Part shown: positions 7,693-19,512 of the stretch, piece by piece
Numbering within the stretch: position 1 is the stretch's first letter
How the letters are laid out: each line of letters begins with the position of its first letter
Assembly (NCBI RefSeq): GCF_039830135.1
Contig: NZ_CP156081.1
Coordinates: forward strand, 4,078,001-4,142,000
Origin: Defluviimonas sp. SAOS-178_SWC
GTDB taxonomy: Bacteria; Pseudomonadota; Alphaproteobacteria; Rhodobacterales; Rhodobacteraceae
DNA length: 64,000 bases
Reading direction: 5' to 3'
Program-made: the position numbers and the translations under genes
Notes under the pieces: model-generated
Told to the model about the DNA's origin: nothing
Databases searched by the model: none
What the model saw: only the letters and a program-made list of their open reading frames with translations

Positions 7693-8227
7693 GCAAATCA
7701 AGAAATTCCAAGCCTTCCTTGTGGAGCTGGGAGTGGCGAGAAATGTCTTGGCGCTCCCAGCACCCAGGATGTTGGCTATTGAGGATCATACGTCCGATGA
7801 TTCCTCTGGAACTACGATATTTTCCCACTCTGTGGTCGAACCTGAAATCGTGAACGTGTCCCGCGATCTATTTGCATCTGGGCATTACAACTTGGCAGTA
7901 AGTAATGCGTTCTTAGCGCTGGACAAGCTTGTGGCGGAGCGCTCTGGTCTCAATCAGTCCGGCACGACCCTCATGGATCAAGCGTTCTCGCCGGCTAAGC
8001 CCAAGCTCAGGTGGTCGAACCGTATCACTCAATCTGAGAAAGACGAGCAGCGCGGATACCACCAAATCTACTCAGGCTCTATGCTAGGCATACGAAACCC
8101 AACTACACACGAGTTTGATTGGGTTGACAGCCCAGAGCTGGCTCTCGAATTGCTTATGCTCGCGCAGCATCTGGTGCGAAAGGCAAAGCTCGCCGTGACT
8201 GAGCAAACAAAACCAACAACAGCTTAG
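7685..8227 (+). CDS. TIGR02391 (Ymh) family protein with HEPN-like Rx4H motif
   Basis: 180 residues. The segment LFASGHYNLAVSNAFLALDKLVAER, then TLMDQAF, then GSMLGIRNPTTHEF, is the TIGR02391/Hypoth_Ymh pattern. R137-N-P-T-T-H142 is a canonical Rx4H motif with a polar residue after Arg, as in HEPN ribonucleases; the helical HEPN-like layout fits. HEPN proteins often act as abortive-infection or toxin RNases. The gene overlaps the DUF5343-like gene by 8 bases and shares its low GC. The family assignment is from recognition; nuclease activity is inference. Confidence 0.75.
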   Translation: MIEQIKKFQAFLVELGVARNVLALPAPRMLAIEDHTSDDSSGTTIFSHSVVEPEIVNVSRDLFASGHYNLAVSNAFLALDKLVAERSGLNQSGTTLMDQAFSPAKPKLRWSNRITQSEKDEQRGYHQIYSGSMLGIRNPTTHEFDWVDSPELALELLMLAQHLVRKAKLAVTEQTKPTTA

Positions 8228-8272
8228 CCCAGTGCAACGCTCAAACTTATTGTCCCGCCCGGCGGCAACGCC

Positions 8273-8336
8273 GGGCAGCGCCCGACCCTCCCCCCCGGGA
8301 GGGCGCTTCACGCCCACCCAGGGTCGGGCGCTGCCC
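8273..8336. repeat. Palindromic REP-like element, copy 1
   Basis: GGGCAGCGCCCGACCCT at 8273-8289 is the perfect reverse complement of 8320-8336 (17-bp arms, 30-base spacer). Inside the left half, 8278-8306 reads through GCGCCCGACCCT to GGGAGGGCGC. That 29-base core recurs inverted, with two C's fewer, at 25436-25462. It fills the gap between the TIGR02391 gene and the small membrane protein gene. Confidence 0.75.
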
Positions 8337-8391
8337 TCGGGGTGGGGTGCTGGCGTTGGGAAGGGTGGCGGGCTAGAGCGAGGTCATGGAT

Positions 8392-8720
8392 TCAAACCGA
8401 TGCCGCATAGTACATAAAACTGCCCCAAGCATAACCCATCAATGCGCACACCGATGCCGCCAAAACAAAAGTAGAAAGCAAGCGGACCTTCCCGGTCAAA
8501 AGTCGGGACGCGACAGCGTTGGCCAAGCCAACGCCGGCAGCGCAGATGAGCAGGAAGACGGTATATCCCTCGGGATCGTCTTTGAATCCCAGCACCGCAT
8601 CGGCAAGAGAACTCTCTCCGCTAAACTCGGTTGCACTGACAAACGAGGCGTAAAACGCGACCCAGCCAACGGCAAGTTCGGCGAAAAACGCTCCGATGGA
8701 ACCGAGAAACGCACGCGCCC

Positions 8721-8724
<4 letters not shown>
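8392..8724 (-). CDS. Small hypothetical integral membrane protein
   Basis: 110 residues starting at a GTG that overlaps the ftsK stop (GTGA), so it could be read by coupling from the ftsK transcript. Three hydrophobic segments are visible: about 10-30 ([17 protein letters not shown]), 53-73 ([19 protein letters not shown]) and 82-107 ([19 protein letters not shown]). I do not recognise a family. Its reading frame is open and overlaps ftsK by coupling, but support from homology is lacking. It forms the ftsK-side border of the accessory block. Confidence 0.5.
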
Positions 8725-11657
<2,933 letters not shown>

Positions 11658-11671
11658 ATGTCCCTCGTCCC

Positions 11672-12850
11672 TCAACCGTAGAGGCAGTCGCGGAGCTTCG
11701 TGAGCCCGCGCCGCATTTCTTCTTTTGGGGCCACCATCGCAACGCGGATGTAACCCTTGCCCGGATTGTGCCCGCCGACTTCGCGGGCAAGATAGGCGCC
11801 GGGCAGCACGCGCACCCCGGTTTCGCGCCAAAGTTTCAGCGAGGCGTCCTCGCCATCCTCTACGGGCAACCAGAGGAAGAACCCGCCCTCCGGCCCCTGA
11901 TAGCCTTGAAGGCCGGCAAAGACCTTGTCGGCGATGCGGAATTTTTCCTGATAGAGCGCACGGTTCACCTCGACATGCGCCTCGTCGCTCCAGACCTTTG
12001 CAGAGACATGCTGGACGGGCAGCGGCAAGGGCGCGCCGCCATAGGCACGGAGCTGGCGGAAGCGGGCGATGCATTCGTGCCCGCCCGCGACGAAGCCCGA
12101 GCGCAGGCCGGCGAGGTTGGAGCGCTTGGAGAGCGAGTTCATCACGATGAGGCGCTCGGGGTCGGCGCCGATCTCGTCGGCGACCTGAAGCGCGCCGACG
12201 GGCGCATGGTCGCGCCAGATCTCGGAATAGCATTCGTCGGAGAGAAGGACGAAATCGTGCTTTTCGGCGAGCCGGATCAGCCCGGCGAGGTAATCGCGCG
12301 ACGCGACCGCGCCTTGCGGGTTCGCGGGCGAGCAGACATAGGCGACGCCGACGCGGTCGAGGAGCGCGGGTGGCAGGCCCTCGTAATCGGGCAGGAAGCC
12401 GGTGGCGGCGGTGGCGGGCACGAAGACCGGCTCCGCCCCCACGGCCAGGGCGGCGGCGGCATAGGGCTGATAGAACGGGTTCGGCATCAGCACGACGGGC
12501 TGCGCGCCGTTCTTCACCTCGGGGCAGAGCGCGAGACAGGCGTCGAAGAGGCCTTCGCGCGTGCCGTTCAGCGGCATGATCCGGTCGGGGCTGAGATCGG
12601 CACCGTAGCGCAGGCGAATCCAGCCCGCGATGGCGGATAGAAGGCCGGGCGTGCCGTCGTTCGGGGGGTATTTGCCGAACTCGGCGAGATGGGCCTGAAG
12701 GATGGGGCCGACGAAATCGGGAATTGCGTGCTGGGGATCGCCGATGGTCATGGCAATCGGCTCGCCACCCGGTTCGTGGGTGTCGAGCAATTTCCGCAAC
12801 CGCGGGAACGCGTAATCTGGCAGGTTCGAAAACCGCTCGGGAAACGCCAT
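11672..12850 (-). CDS. PLP-dependent class I/II aminotransferase
   Basis: Fold-type I aminotransferase of about 392 residues; the PLP lysine lies in [16 protein letters not shown] and the phosphate/pyridine contacts in SPANPQGA and LSDECYSEI. In related genomes the gene is often annotated as DapC-like (N-succinyldiaminopimelate aminotransferase); the dapD gene in this window makes that plausible but unproven. The ATG at 12850 has a well-spaced GAGG; in-frame ATGs at 12874 and 12865 are alternatives. It is upstream of ftsK by 14 bases on the same strand. Confidence 0.85.
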   Translation of the reverse strand: MAFPERFSNLPDYAFPRLRKLLDTHEPGGEPIAMTIGDPQHAIPDFVGPILQAHLAEFGKYPPNDGTPGLLSAIAGWIRLRYGADLSPDRIMPLNGTREGLFDACLALCPEVKNGAQPVVLMPNPFYQPYAAAALAVGAEPVFVPATAATGFLPDYEGLPPALLDRVGVAYVCSPANPQGAVASRDYLAGLIRLAEKHDFVLLSDECYSEIWRDHAPVGALQVADEIGADPERLIVMNSLSKRSNLAGLRSGFVAGGHECIARFRQLRAYGGAPLPLPVQHVSAKVWSDEAHVEVNRALYQEKFRIADKVFAGLQGYQGPEGGFFLWLPVEDGEDASLKLWRETGVRVLPGAYLAREVGGHNPGKGYIRVAMVAPKEEMRRGLTKLRDCLYG

Positions 12851-12977
12851 TGCTGCCTCAGTCATCGGGGTCATTGGTGCCCCGTTTTGCCGACAGATTA
12901 GCCGCGTCGCGGGCGCGGGTCCAGAAAAAGCAATGCTTTCCGGGGGCTGGATGCAATAGATTGTGGCTTTTTGGCCC

Positions 12978-14306
12978 TCAGAGCAGCGCCGCCTCGGCCG
13001 CCGCCCCGGTCCGCAAGAGCCGTTCCTCGCCCATCGGCCGGCCGAGAAGCATGATCCCGGTCATTGGCAGGCCGGTGGGAAGGGTCAGCGCCGAGACCCC
13101 CATGAGGTTGCCGATCCGCGCGTTCCTGAGCCCGAGGAGGTTTTCGGTGGTGAAGTAATCGTCGTCAGACAGGAGTCTTTCGGCATTGGGCGGAAGGATC
13201 GGGGAGGACGGCAGGAGCACCGCATCATAGCTCGCGGTGCGCTCGGCCCAGACCGCGCGGATCGCCCGGAGCCAGCGCCATCCCGCAACGAAATCGGCGC
13301 CGGAATACGTGGCGCCGGCGCGGAACCGTTCGCAGACGGGGCCGTACATCTTGTCGGGCTCCGCCTCGATCTCGCGCTGCCAGATCGCGTAGGCTTCCGT
13401 GGCGTAGATCATGCCGGAAAGACCCATCGCGTCGCCAAGCTCGGGCACCGCGCCCTGCACGATCTCGGCGCCGGCATCCTTGAGGCGCTGGAGCGCATGC
13501 GTGAACCCGGCGAGCGGTTCGGGCCGGATGTCGTCGTGCGCGACGTTTTCGAGGACGAGGAAGCGGGCGCCCTTCAGGGTCGCGCCCTTGAGGTCGGCGG
13601 GCTTGCCGCCTTCGAGGGCAGCGAGCAAGAGGGCCGCGTCCTCGACCGTGCGGGTCAGCGGCCCGACCGTGTCAAGGCTTTCGATCAGCGGCACGACGCC
13701 CTTGAGCGAGAGCCGGCCCGAGGTGGTCTTGAGCCCGACGAGGTCATTCCACGCGGCGGGAAGGCGCACCGATCCGCCGGTATCGGAGCCTATCCCCGCC
13801 GCCGCGAGGCCGAAGGCGACCGAGGTGGCGGCGCCGGACGACGACCCGCCCGGCGCGAGGGCCGGGTCGTTCACGTTGGGCGGCGTCGCGGTCATCGGGT
13901 TGAGGCCGAGGCCGGAGAAGGCCAGCTCGGTCATATGGGTCTTGCCGAGACAGACGAGGCCCTGCGCGGTCGCGCTCCGCAACACCTCGGCATCCGTCGC
14001 GGGCACCCGGCCTTCGAGAAACCGCGAGCCCGCCTCGGTCGCCACCCCGGCGGTGTCGAAGAGATCCTTCCACGAGATCGGCACCCCGTCGAGCGGCGAC
14101 AGGCGCAGGCCCGCCTTCGCCCGTTTCGCCGAAGCGGCCGCTTCCTCCAATGCCCGGTCCTCGGTCAGCCGCGCGTAGATGCGGTCGCGGTAGTCATGGT
14201 TGCGGATCGCGTCGAGGAAGGCCGCCGTCAATTCCTGCGGGTCGATCTCGCCCCGCCCGATCGCGCGGCCAAGGTCGCCCGCGCTCATCTGCCGCCATTC
14301 CGCCAT
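12978..14306 (-). CDS. Amidase-signature family hydrolase
   Basis: 442 residues. The Ser-cisSer-Lys triad of amidase-signature enzymes is visible: Lys80 in VPISWKDLFD, the serine cluster 155-157 in PGGSSSGAA and the nucleophile Ser179 in GSDTGGSVRLPAA. It hydrolyses a carboxamide; the substrate is unknown. It is not the tRNA amidotransferase GatA, since gatB/gatC are absent and the C-terminus is shorter. The start at 14306 follows GGAGGT at the right distance; the frame open to 14852 is an upstream extension without support. Confidence 0.88.
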   Translation of the reverse strand: MAEWRQMSAGDLGRAIGRGEIDPQELTAAFLDAIRNHDYRDRIYARLTEDRALEEAAASAKRAKAGLRLSPLDGVPISWKDLFDTAGVATEAGSRFLEGRVPATDAEVLRSATAQGLVCLGKTHMTELAFSGLGLNPMTATPPNVNDPALAPGGSSSGAATSVAFGLAAAGIGSDTGGSVRLPAAWNDLVGLKTTSGRLSLKGVVPLIESLDTVGPLTRTVEDAALLLAALEGGKPADLKGATLKGARFLVLENVAHDDIRPEPLAGFTHALQRLKDAGAEIVQGAVPELGDAMGLSGMIYATEAYAIWQREIEAEPDKMYGPVCERFRAGATYSGADFVAGWRWLRAIRAVWAERTASYDAVLLPSSPILPPNAERLLSDDDYFTTENLLGLRNARIGNLMGVSALTLPTGLPMTGIMLLGRPMGEERLLRTGAAAEAALL

Positions 14307-14453
14307 CGCCACCTCCATCTCGTCCGGGGGTGACGGTAACGGCGCGCCCCCCGGTTGAAAAGCGGTGCAGTGCGGCGTCGGGGACGTTAGCGCCCGCGCG
14401 ATGCGTCGCCGTCGCGCATGGACAATCCCGACGCGAGGGCGATACTGGCGGGC

Positions 14454-15680
14454 ATGGATTACGATGCGGATGTGATCATCACCGGCGGCGGGCTGAACGG
14501 CCCGGCCCTCGCGCTCGCGCTGGCGCGGGCCGGGCTGACGGTGACGGTGATCGACGCCCAGCCCGCGACGGCGCGGGCGGAGGCGGATTTCGACGGCCGC
14601 GCCTATGCGCTCGCCATCGCGTCGAAGCGTCTTCTGTCGGCGATCGGGGTCTGGGACCGGATCGCGGCGGACGCCCAGCCGATGCTGGAGATCAAGACCA
14701 GCGACGGGCGGCCCGGCGAGGGTCCGTCGCCGTTCTTCCTGCATTTCGAGGCGGCGGAAATCGAGGAAGGCCCGATGGGCTTCATGGTCGAGGACCGCCA
14801 CCTTTACGCGGCATTCCTTGAGTCGATGCAGGCGGAGCCGAACATCACCCACCTGCCCGCCACGACAGTGACGGCACAGGAGGCCGGACCGGCGGGGATC
14901 ACAGTGACGCTGTCAGACGGGCGGAGCCTGACGGGCCGCGTGCTCGCCGGTTGCGACGGCCGGCAATCCGGCACCGCGCGGCGGGCGGGGATCGCCCGCA
15001 CCGGCTGGGGCTACGGCCAGACCGCGCTCGTCTGCGCGGTCGCGCATGAAAAGCCCCATAACGGCATCGCGCACCAGTTCTTCATGCCGTCGGGGCCCTT
15101 GGCGATCCTGCCCTTGACGGGCAATCGCTCCTGCATCGTCTGGAGCGAGACGGACGCCGAGGCGAAGGCCATCGCGGCACTCGACGACGCGGCGTTCCTT
15201 GAGGTTCTGCGGCCCCGGTTCGGCGATTTCCTCGGCAAGATCGCGCTCGCTGGCGGGCGGTTCAGCTATCCCCTGAACCTGACGCTCGCCAACAGCTATG
15301 TCGCCCCGCGCCTCGCGCTCGTCGGCGATGCGGCGCATGGCGTCCACCCGATCGCCGGGCAGGGTCTGAACCTCGGCTTCCGCGATGTCGGCGCGCTGGC
15401 GGAAGTTCTGGTCGAGGCGCACCGGCGCGGCGAGGATATCGGCGCGGGCGACGTGCTGGAACGTTACCAGAGCTGGCGGCGGTTCGACGCGACGTCTCTG
15501 GCGCTTGGCATGGATGGGGTCAACCGGCTGTTCTCGAACGACAATCCCCTGCTTCGCGCGGCCCGCGACCTCGGCATGGGTATCGTCGGCGCGCTCCCCG
15601 CCCTGCGCCCCGGGTTCATTCGCCAGGCAGCCGGGATCGCCGGAACACCGCCGAAACTGTTGCAAGGACGGGCGCTTTAG
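14454..15680 (+). CDS. FAD-dependent UbiH/UbiF/COQ6-family ring hydroxylase
   Basis: Class A flavin monooxygenase of ubiquinone biosynthesis. The N-terminal dinucleotide fold DADVIITGGGLNGPALALALARAG binds FAD, followed by the DG-type motif LAGCDGRQSGTARRAG and the FAD-ribityl motif LVGDAAHGVHPIAGQGLNLGFRD typical of UbiH-like proteins. 408 residues from 14454; an upstream ATG at 14418 lacks a ribosome site but would add 12 residues. Which ring position it hydroxylates cannot be told from sequence. Confidence 0.9.
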   Translation: MDYDADVIITGGGLNGPALALALARAGLTVTVIDAQPATARAEADFDGRAYALAIASKRLLSAIGVWDRIAADAQPMLEIKTSDGRPGEGPSPFFLHFEAAEIEEGPMGFMVEDRHLYAAFLESMQAEPNITHLPATTVTAQEAGPAGITVTLSDGRSLTGRVLAGCDGRQSGTARRAGIARTGWGYGQTALVCAVAHEKPHNGIAHQFFMPSGPLAILPLTGNRSCIVWSETDAEAKAIAALDDAAFLEVLRPRFGDFLGKIALAGGRFSYPLNLTLANSYVAPRLALVGDAAHGVHPIAGQGLNLGFRDVGALAEVLVEAHRRGEDIGAGDVLERYQSWRRFDATSLALGMDGVNRLFSNDNPLLRAARDLGMGIVGALPALRPGFIRQAAGIAGTPPKLLQGRAL

Positions 15681-15715
15681 GGTCGGCCGCGCCCCTGCGC
15701 ACCGCCCGACCCCGG

Positions 15716-15898
15716 TCACTCCAGCCGCCGCGCCTCGTCGATCAGCATCACCGGAATCCCGCCCCTGATCGGGAAGGCGAGCTTCGCGGGTTTGGAGATC
15801 AGTTCCTGCGTCTCGGCATCATAGGTCAGCGGCGCCTGGGTCAGCGGGCAGACCAGCGCCTCAAGCATCCGGCGGTCGGGCGTCACTTCGTCGCTCAT
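15716..15898 (-). CDS. Trm112-family protein
   Basis: 60 residues with the Trm112/YcaR pattern: [16 protein letters not shown] near the N-terminus and [20 protein letters not shown] at the end. Eukaryotic Trm112 activates methyltransferases; the bacterial role is poorly defined. It starts within the stop of the preceding Lon-N gene (ATGA overlap), making it the last gene of a thioredoxin / Lon-N / Trm112 unit. Confidence 0.9.
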   Translation of the reverse strand: MSDEVTPDRRMLEALVCPLTQAPLTYDAETQELISKPAKLAFPIRGGIPVMLIDEARRLE

Positions 15899-16533
15899 TG
15901 CCGCACCTCCTCGTCGCCGCCCCTCAGGGCGAACTCCATCAGCGTCACCAGCGTCTCGCGCCGGGTCTGAAGCGACGGCGCCTCCAGGAGCGCCTGCTTG
16001 TCCTCCGGTTCGAACGGGCAGAGCATGGAGAGCGAATTGATCAGCAATTCGTCCTCGGCCTCCTTCAGGCTGCCCCAGTCGGTGGAGAGCTGTTCGGCGT
16101 TGAAATAACGGCGGAGGAGCTTCAGGAACGCCTCCCGGTCGAAAGCGGGATCCTCTTCGACGCCGCCGCGATCGCGGGTGAAGTCGTCCCAGGAGACCTC
16201 GGCGGAGAGATAGGGGGTGAACCCCGAAATCTCGCGGACGAGACGGAAGCGGGAGACCCCGGCGAGGGTGATCATGTAGCGCCCGTCATCGGTTTCGGAG
16301 AACGCGATGACCCGCCCGGCGCATCCGATCCGCGCCAGAAGCGGCTCCCCTTGCGGGCCGGGGCGCGGCTGGATCATACCGATGAGCCGCTCCGGCGTCT
16401 TCAGCACATCCTCGAGCATCGCGAGGTAGCGCGGCTCGAAGATCTGAAGCGGCAGGCGGGCGCGCGGCAGCAGCAGCGCCCCCGGCAGCGGGAAGAGCGG
16501 GATTTTCGCGGGCAGGTCGCCATGCAGCTTCAT
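15895..16533 (-). CDS. Stand-alone LON substrate-binding (LonSB) domain protein
   Basis: 212 residues matching only the N-terminal domain of Lon: [29 protein letters not shown] and [31 protein letters not shown]. The ATPase and protease domains are absent, as in the usual short family. It may act as an adaptor, but the function is unknown. It lies 27 bases after the thioredoxin gene and overlaps the Trm112 gene by 4 bases. Confidence 0.9.
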   Translation of the reverse strand: MKLHGDLPAKIPLFPLPGALLLPRARLPLQIFEPRYLAMLEDVLKTPERLIGMIQPRPGPQGEPLLARIGCAGRVIAFSETDDGRYMITLAGVSRFRLVREISGFTPYLSAEVSWDDFTRDRGGVEEDPAFDREAFLKLLRRYFNAEQLSTDWGSLKEAEDELLINSLSMLCPFEPEDKQALLEAPSLQTRRETLVTLMEFALRGGDEEVRQ

Positions 16534-16560
16534 GGCCTCGATCCTAGCGGGCGGTGGCGT

Positions 16561-17469
16561 TCAGGCAAAGAGCAGCGAGGACAATTTCCGCCGGCCCTTG
16601 AGCACGACCGGATCGTTGGGCTTCAGCGCCTCGAAGATCGTGAAGAGCTGCTTCTTGGCGGCGCCGTCGTTCCACTCGCGGTCGCGCTTGACGAGCTCCA
16701 GGAGTTCCTCGACCGCGCCTTCGATCTTGCCGGCAGCGTGGAGCGCCTGAGCCAGGTCGAACCGCGCCTGGTGGTCGTCGGGATGGGCGAGCACCCGGTC
16801 GAGAAGTTCCGCCACCGGCCCGGCCGTCGCGGCCTGCTTGAGAAGCGCGAGCTGCGCCCTGGCGGCCTCGACCTCGGCCGCGCCGGCAATCGCGGCAGGC
16901 ACGTTGGCCAGCAGCCCCTCGGCCTGCTCCTGGTTTCCAAGCGCCAGATGCGCGCGGACGAGCCCGCCATAGGCGCGGGCGTTTTCCGGCTCCTCGCCGA
17001 GGATCGCCGCGAAGGTTTCAGCGGCATCCACCGCCGCGCCCTCGCCCAGCATCGCCTCGGCGGCGTCAAGCGCCTCGCCAAGGCCGCCATCACCGGCAAG
17101 CGCGGCCAGCTTGTCGACGAACGCCTTGATCTCCGAGCCGGGGACCGCGCCCTGGAACCCGTCGACCGGCTTGCCCTGCCAGAAGGCATAGACGGTCGGG
17201 ATCGACTGGATGCGAAGCTGCCCGGCGATCATCTGGTTCTCGTCGACATTGACCTTGGCCATGCGGACCTTGCCCCTGGCCGCCGTCACCGCGGCCTCGA
17301 GCGCGGGGCCAAGCGTCTTGCAGGGGCCGCACCACGGCGCCCAGAAATCGACGATGACCGGCACCTCGCGGCTCGCCTCGATCACATGAGTCATGAATTC
17401 CGCTTCGCTCACGTCGCGGATGAGATCGCCGGCTTCCGCCGCATCCTTCGTTTGACCGAATTCGAGCAT
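16561..17469 (-). CDS. Thioredoxin-TPR protein (CnoX/YbbN-like)
   Basis: 302 residues: an N-terminal thioredoxin domain with an intact WCGPC active site (Cys47, Cys50) and the cis-Pro segment IQSIPTVYAF, then a TPR-like helical tail (EAMLGEGAAVDAAETFAAILGEEPENARAYGGLVRAHL and following). This is the CnoX arrangement, which links redox control with chaperone function (in E. coli CnoX has SXXC; here both cysteines are kept, as in alphaproteobacterial members). The start at 17469 follows a G-rich ribosome site; the longer frame to 17607 is not supported. Confidence 0.9.
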   Translation of the reverse strand: MLEFGQTKDAAEAGDLIRDVSEAEFMTHVIEASREVPVIVDFWAPWCGPCKTLGPALEAAVTAARGKVRMAKVNVDENQMIAGQLRIQSIPTVYAFWQGKPVDGFQGAVPGSEIKAFVDKLAALAGDGGLGEALDAAEAMLGEGAAVDAAETFAAILGEEPENARAYGGLVRAHLALGNQEQAEGLLANVPAAIAGAAEVEAARAQLALLKQAATAGPVAELLDRVLAHPDDHQARFDLAQALHAAGKIEGAVEELLELVKRDREWNDGAAKKQLFTIFEALKPNDPVVLKGRRKLSSLLFA

Positions 17470-17553
17470 GTCTGCCCCCCTTGTCCCGTGTTGCCCCCTA
17501 TATGAGCGCAGGAGGCCGAAAGGCCAAGGGGCTTCCGACCCCGAACCTTTCCG

Positions 17554-17575
17554 CTTCATCTTGCCGGAAATATCC
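17554..17575 (-). repeat. Short intergenic repeat tail, copy 2
   Basis: On the minus strand these 22 bases match 443-463 with one substitution and one indel (core ATATTTCCGGCAAGATGAAG). Here only the tail is present; the GC stem seen at 413-433 is missing. It lies in the gap between the 110-residue hypothetical gene and the thioredoxin gene. Confidence 0.45.
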
Positions 17576-17613
17576 CCGCCGAAGGCATCCGCCCCGGCCA
17601 CCGGCACAGCCGG

Positions 17614-17946
17614 TCAGGGCTTGTCGAAGAACGGCGTCACCTGCGCCACGACCACCGCGTTCTCGGCCAGCGCCTTGTCCATCAGCGCGCGCTCGTCGTC
17701 CTCGATCTCGTGGCCCTGCGCCAGGCGTTCATCAAGCGTGCCGTAGCCGGTGACGTCGAGCGGCGCGAGGTCGGCTTCCTTCAGGACCGCCACCGACTCG
17801 CGCACCGCCTCGGCCTCGTCGACGCCCGAGGCATAGATCATCAAAGCGGCGCCGGTCGCGCCCTTGGGCAGGCCGTCGCCCGCCTTTCGCCCGACCTCGA
17901 CCACGAGGGTGAAGACCTGCTGGGGGCGTTTCGTCGCTTCCTTCAT
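17614..17946 (-). CDS. Conserved-looking hypothetical protein, 110 residues
   Basis: Not recognised. The sequence alternates strands and helices (QQVFTLVVEVGRK, AALMIYASGVDEAEAVRESVAVLKEADLAPLDVTGYGTLDER, NAVVVAQVTPFF), suggesting a small alpha/beta protein, with no signal peptide or membrane segment. The ATG at 17946 opens a reading frame with codon bias like its neighbours, and both flanking genes are on the same strand, which supports it being real. Confidence 0.7.
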   Translation of the reverse strand: MKEATKRPQQVFTLVVEVGRKAGDGLPKGATGAALMIYASGVDEAEAVRESVAVLKEADLAPLDVTGYGTLDERLAQGHEIEDDERALMDKALAENAVVVAQVTPFFDKP

Positions 17947-18084
17947 CGGGGCGTCCCATCGCGTTGCGGATTGACGACCGCGTCATACCCGCGTGGCGCA
18001 TTGAAGGAAAGCCGGGAGAAGCCCCTCAGGCCCGCCTCACGTCCGCAGCGACGCCTGAGCGCCCCAGTGCCCGGTCGACGATCG

Positions 18085-18516
18085 TCAGCCGCCGTCAGCC
18101 GTGAACCCTGCCGTCGCGATCCCCGCCGAGGCCGCCGCCTCGTCGTTGTCCGAGGTGTCGCCCGACACGCCCACCGCCCCGAGGAGGGAACCGTCGGCGG
18201 CACGGATCAGAACGCCGCCGGGCACCGGCACCATCTCTCCGCCGACCGCTTGGACCGCGCCCGCGAAGAAATGCGGCCGGTCGATCGCCATCTGGCCGAT
18301 CGCGCGTGAGCCGAGGCCGAAGGCAACGGCGCCCTTCGCCTTGCCCGCCGCGATCTCGTAACGCTTGAGGCTCGTGCCATCCTCGCTCGCAACCGCGATA
18401 ACCGCGCCACGGGCGTCGAGGACAACGACGCTGAGAGGCTTCATGCCCTTCTCTCGCGCATGGGCAAGCGCCCCCGAAACGATCGTCTGCGCCTTTGCAA
18501 GTGTCAGCATCGCCAC
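18085..18516 (-). CDS. GlcG/HbpS heme-binding-like protein
   Basis: 143 residues of the GlcG/HbpS (DUF336) family: LTLAKAQTIVSGALAHAREKGMKPLSVVVLDARG at the N-terminus and VPGGVLIRAADGSLLGAVGVSGDTSDNDEA near the end. Members bind heme-like ligands or accompany glycolate or propanediol operons, but no such genes are adjacent. It starts 3 bases after the dapD stop region on the same strand, so co-transcription with dapD is likely. Confidence 0.88.
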   Translation of the reverse strand: MAMLTLAKAQTIVSGALAHAREKGMKPLSVVVLDARGAVIAVASEDGTSLKRYEIAAGKAKGAVAFGLGSRAIGQMAIDRPHFFAGAVQAVGGEMVPVPGGVLIRAADGSLLGAVGVSGDTSDNDEAAASAGIATAGFTADGG

Positions 18517-18519
18517 CCC

Positions 18520-19347
18520 TTAGTCACGCAAAAGTTCGTTGATCGAGGTCTTCGACCGGGTCTGGGCGTCCACCCGTTTCACGATCACCGCGCAGTAGAG
18601 GTTGATGCCGTTCTTCGACGGCATGGAGCCCGCGACGACCACTGATCCCGCGGGGACTTCGCCATACATCACCGCGCCGGTCTCGCGGTCCACGATCTTC
18701 GTGGACTGACCGATGAAGACGCCCATGCCGAGGACGGAACCTTCGCGGACGATGCACCCTTCGACCACCTCGGAGCGGGCGCCGATGAAGCAGTTGTCCT
18801 CGATGATCGTAGGGCCGGCCTGCATCGGCTCCAGCACGCCGCCGATGCCGACGCCGCCGGAGAGGTGGACGTTCTTGCCGATCTGCGCGCAGGAGCCGAC
18901 GGTGGCCCAGCCATCGACCATCGAGCCCTCATCCACATAGGCGCCGATGTTGACGAAGGACGGCATCAGCACCACGCCCTTACCGATAAAGGCCGAGCGG
19001 CGGACGATGGAGCCAGGCACCGCGCGGAAGCCCGCCGCGCGCCACTGGTTCTCACCCCAGCCCTGCCATTTCGACGGCACCTTGTCCCACCAGTTCGATC
19101 CGCCGTTCGAGCCGGAAATCTCGTGCATGTCGGTCAGCCGGAAGGACAGCAGCACCGCCTTCTTGGCCCATTGGTTCACGTGCCAGTTGCCGTCGGCCTG
19201 CCGCTCCGCCACGCGGAGCTCGCCGCTGTCGAGCGCGGTCAGGGTATCTTCGATCGCCTCGCGGATCTCGCCCCCGGTCGAGGGCGTGATCGTGTCGCGC
19301 GCCTCCCATGCGGCTTCGATGGCGGTCTCAAGTGCGGCATTGGACAT
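18520..19347 (-). CDS. dapD: 2,3,4,5-tetrahydropyridine-2,6-dicarboxylate N-succinyltransferase
   Basis: Succinylates tetrahydrodipicolinate in the lysine/diaminopimelate pathway. 275 residues, normal for DapD: N-terminal helical domain ([16 protein letters not shown]), then the left-handed beta-helix of hexapeptide repeats including [43 protein letters not shown] and the C-terminal lid. The start at 19347 follows a GGGGGAGA ribosome site; the in-frame extension to 19455 is rejected. Confidence 0.96.
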   Translation of the reverse strand: MSNAALETAIEAAWEARDTITPSTGGEIREAIEDTLTALDSGELRVAERQADGNWHVNQWAKKAVLLSFRLTDMHEISGSNGGSNWWDKVPSKWQGWGENQWRAAGFRAVPGSIVRRSAFIGKGVVLMPSFVNIGAYVDEGSMVDGWATVGSCAQIGKNVHLSGGVGIGGVLEPMQAGPTIIEDNCFIGARSEVVEGCIVREGSVLGMGVFIGQSTKIVDRETGAVMYGEVPAGSVVVAGSMPSKNGINLYCAVIVKRVDAQTRSKTSINELLRD

Positions 19348-19512
19348 CGGCGTCTCCCCCGGGGCTGATTGCGCGTGAAGATGCCCTATAGGGCGCGGCG
19401 GCCCTTGAGGCAATGCGACGTCGCGCGTCACAGTTTCGCCATCCAGCGTGGCCAAGCTGGCCTGAAAGGGCCAAACCGGCTAGGTCTGGGCCAAAGGCAA
19501 ACCGAGGACAGC

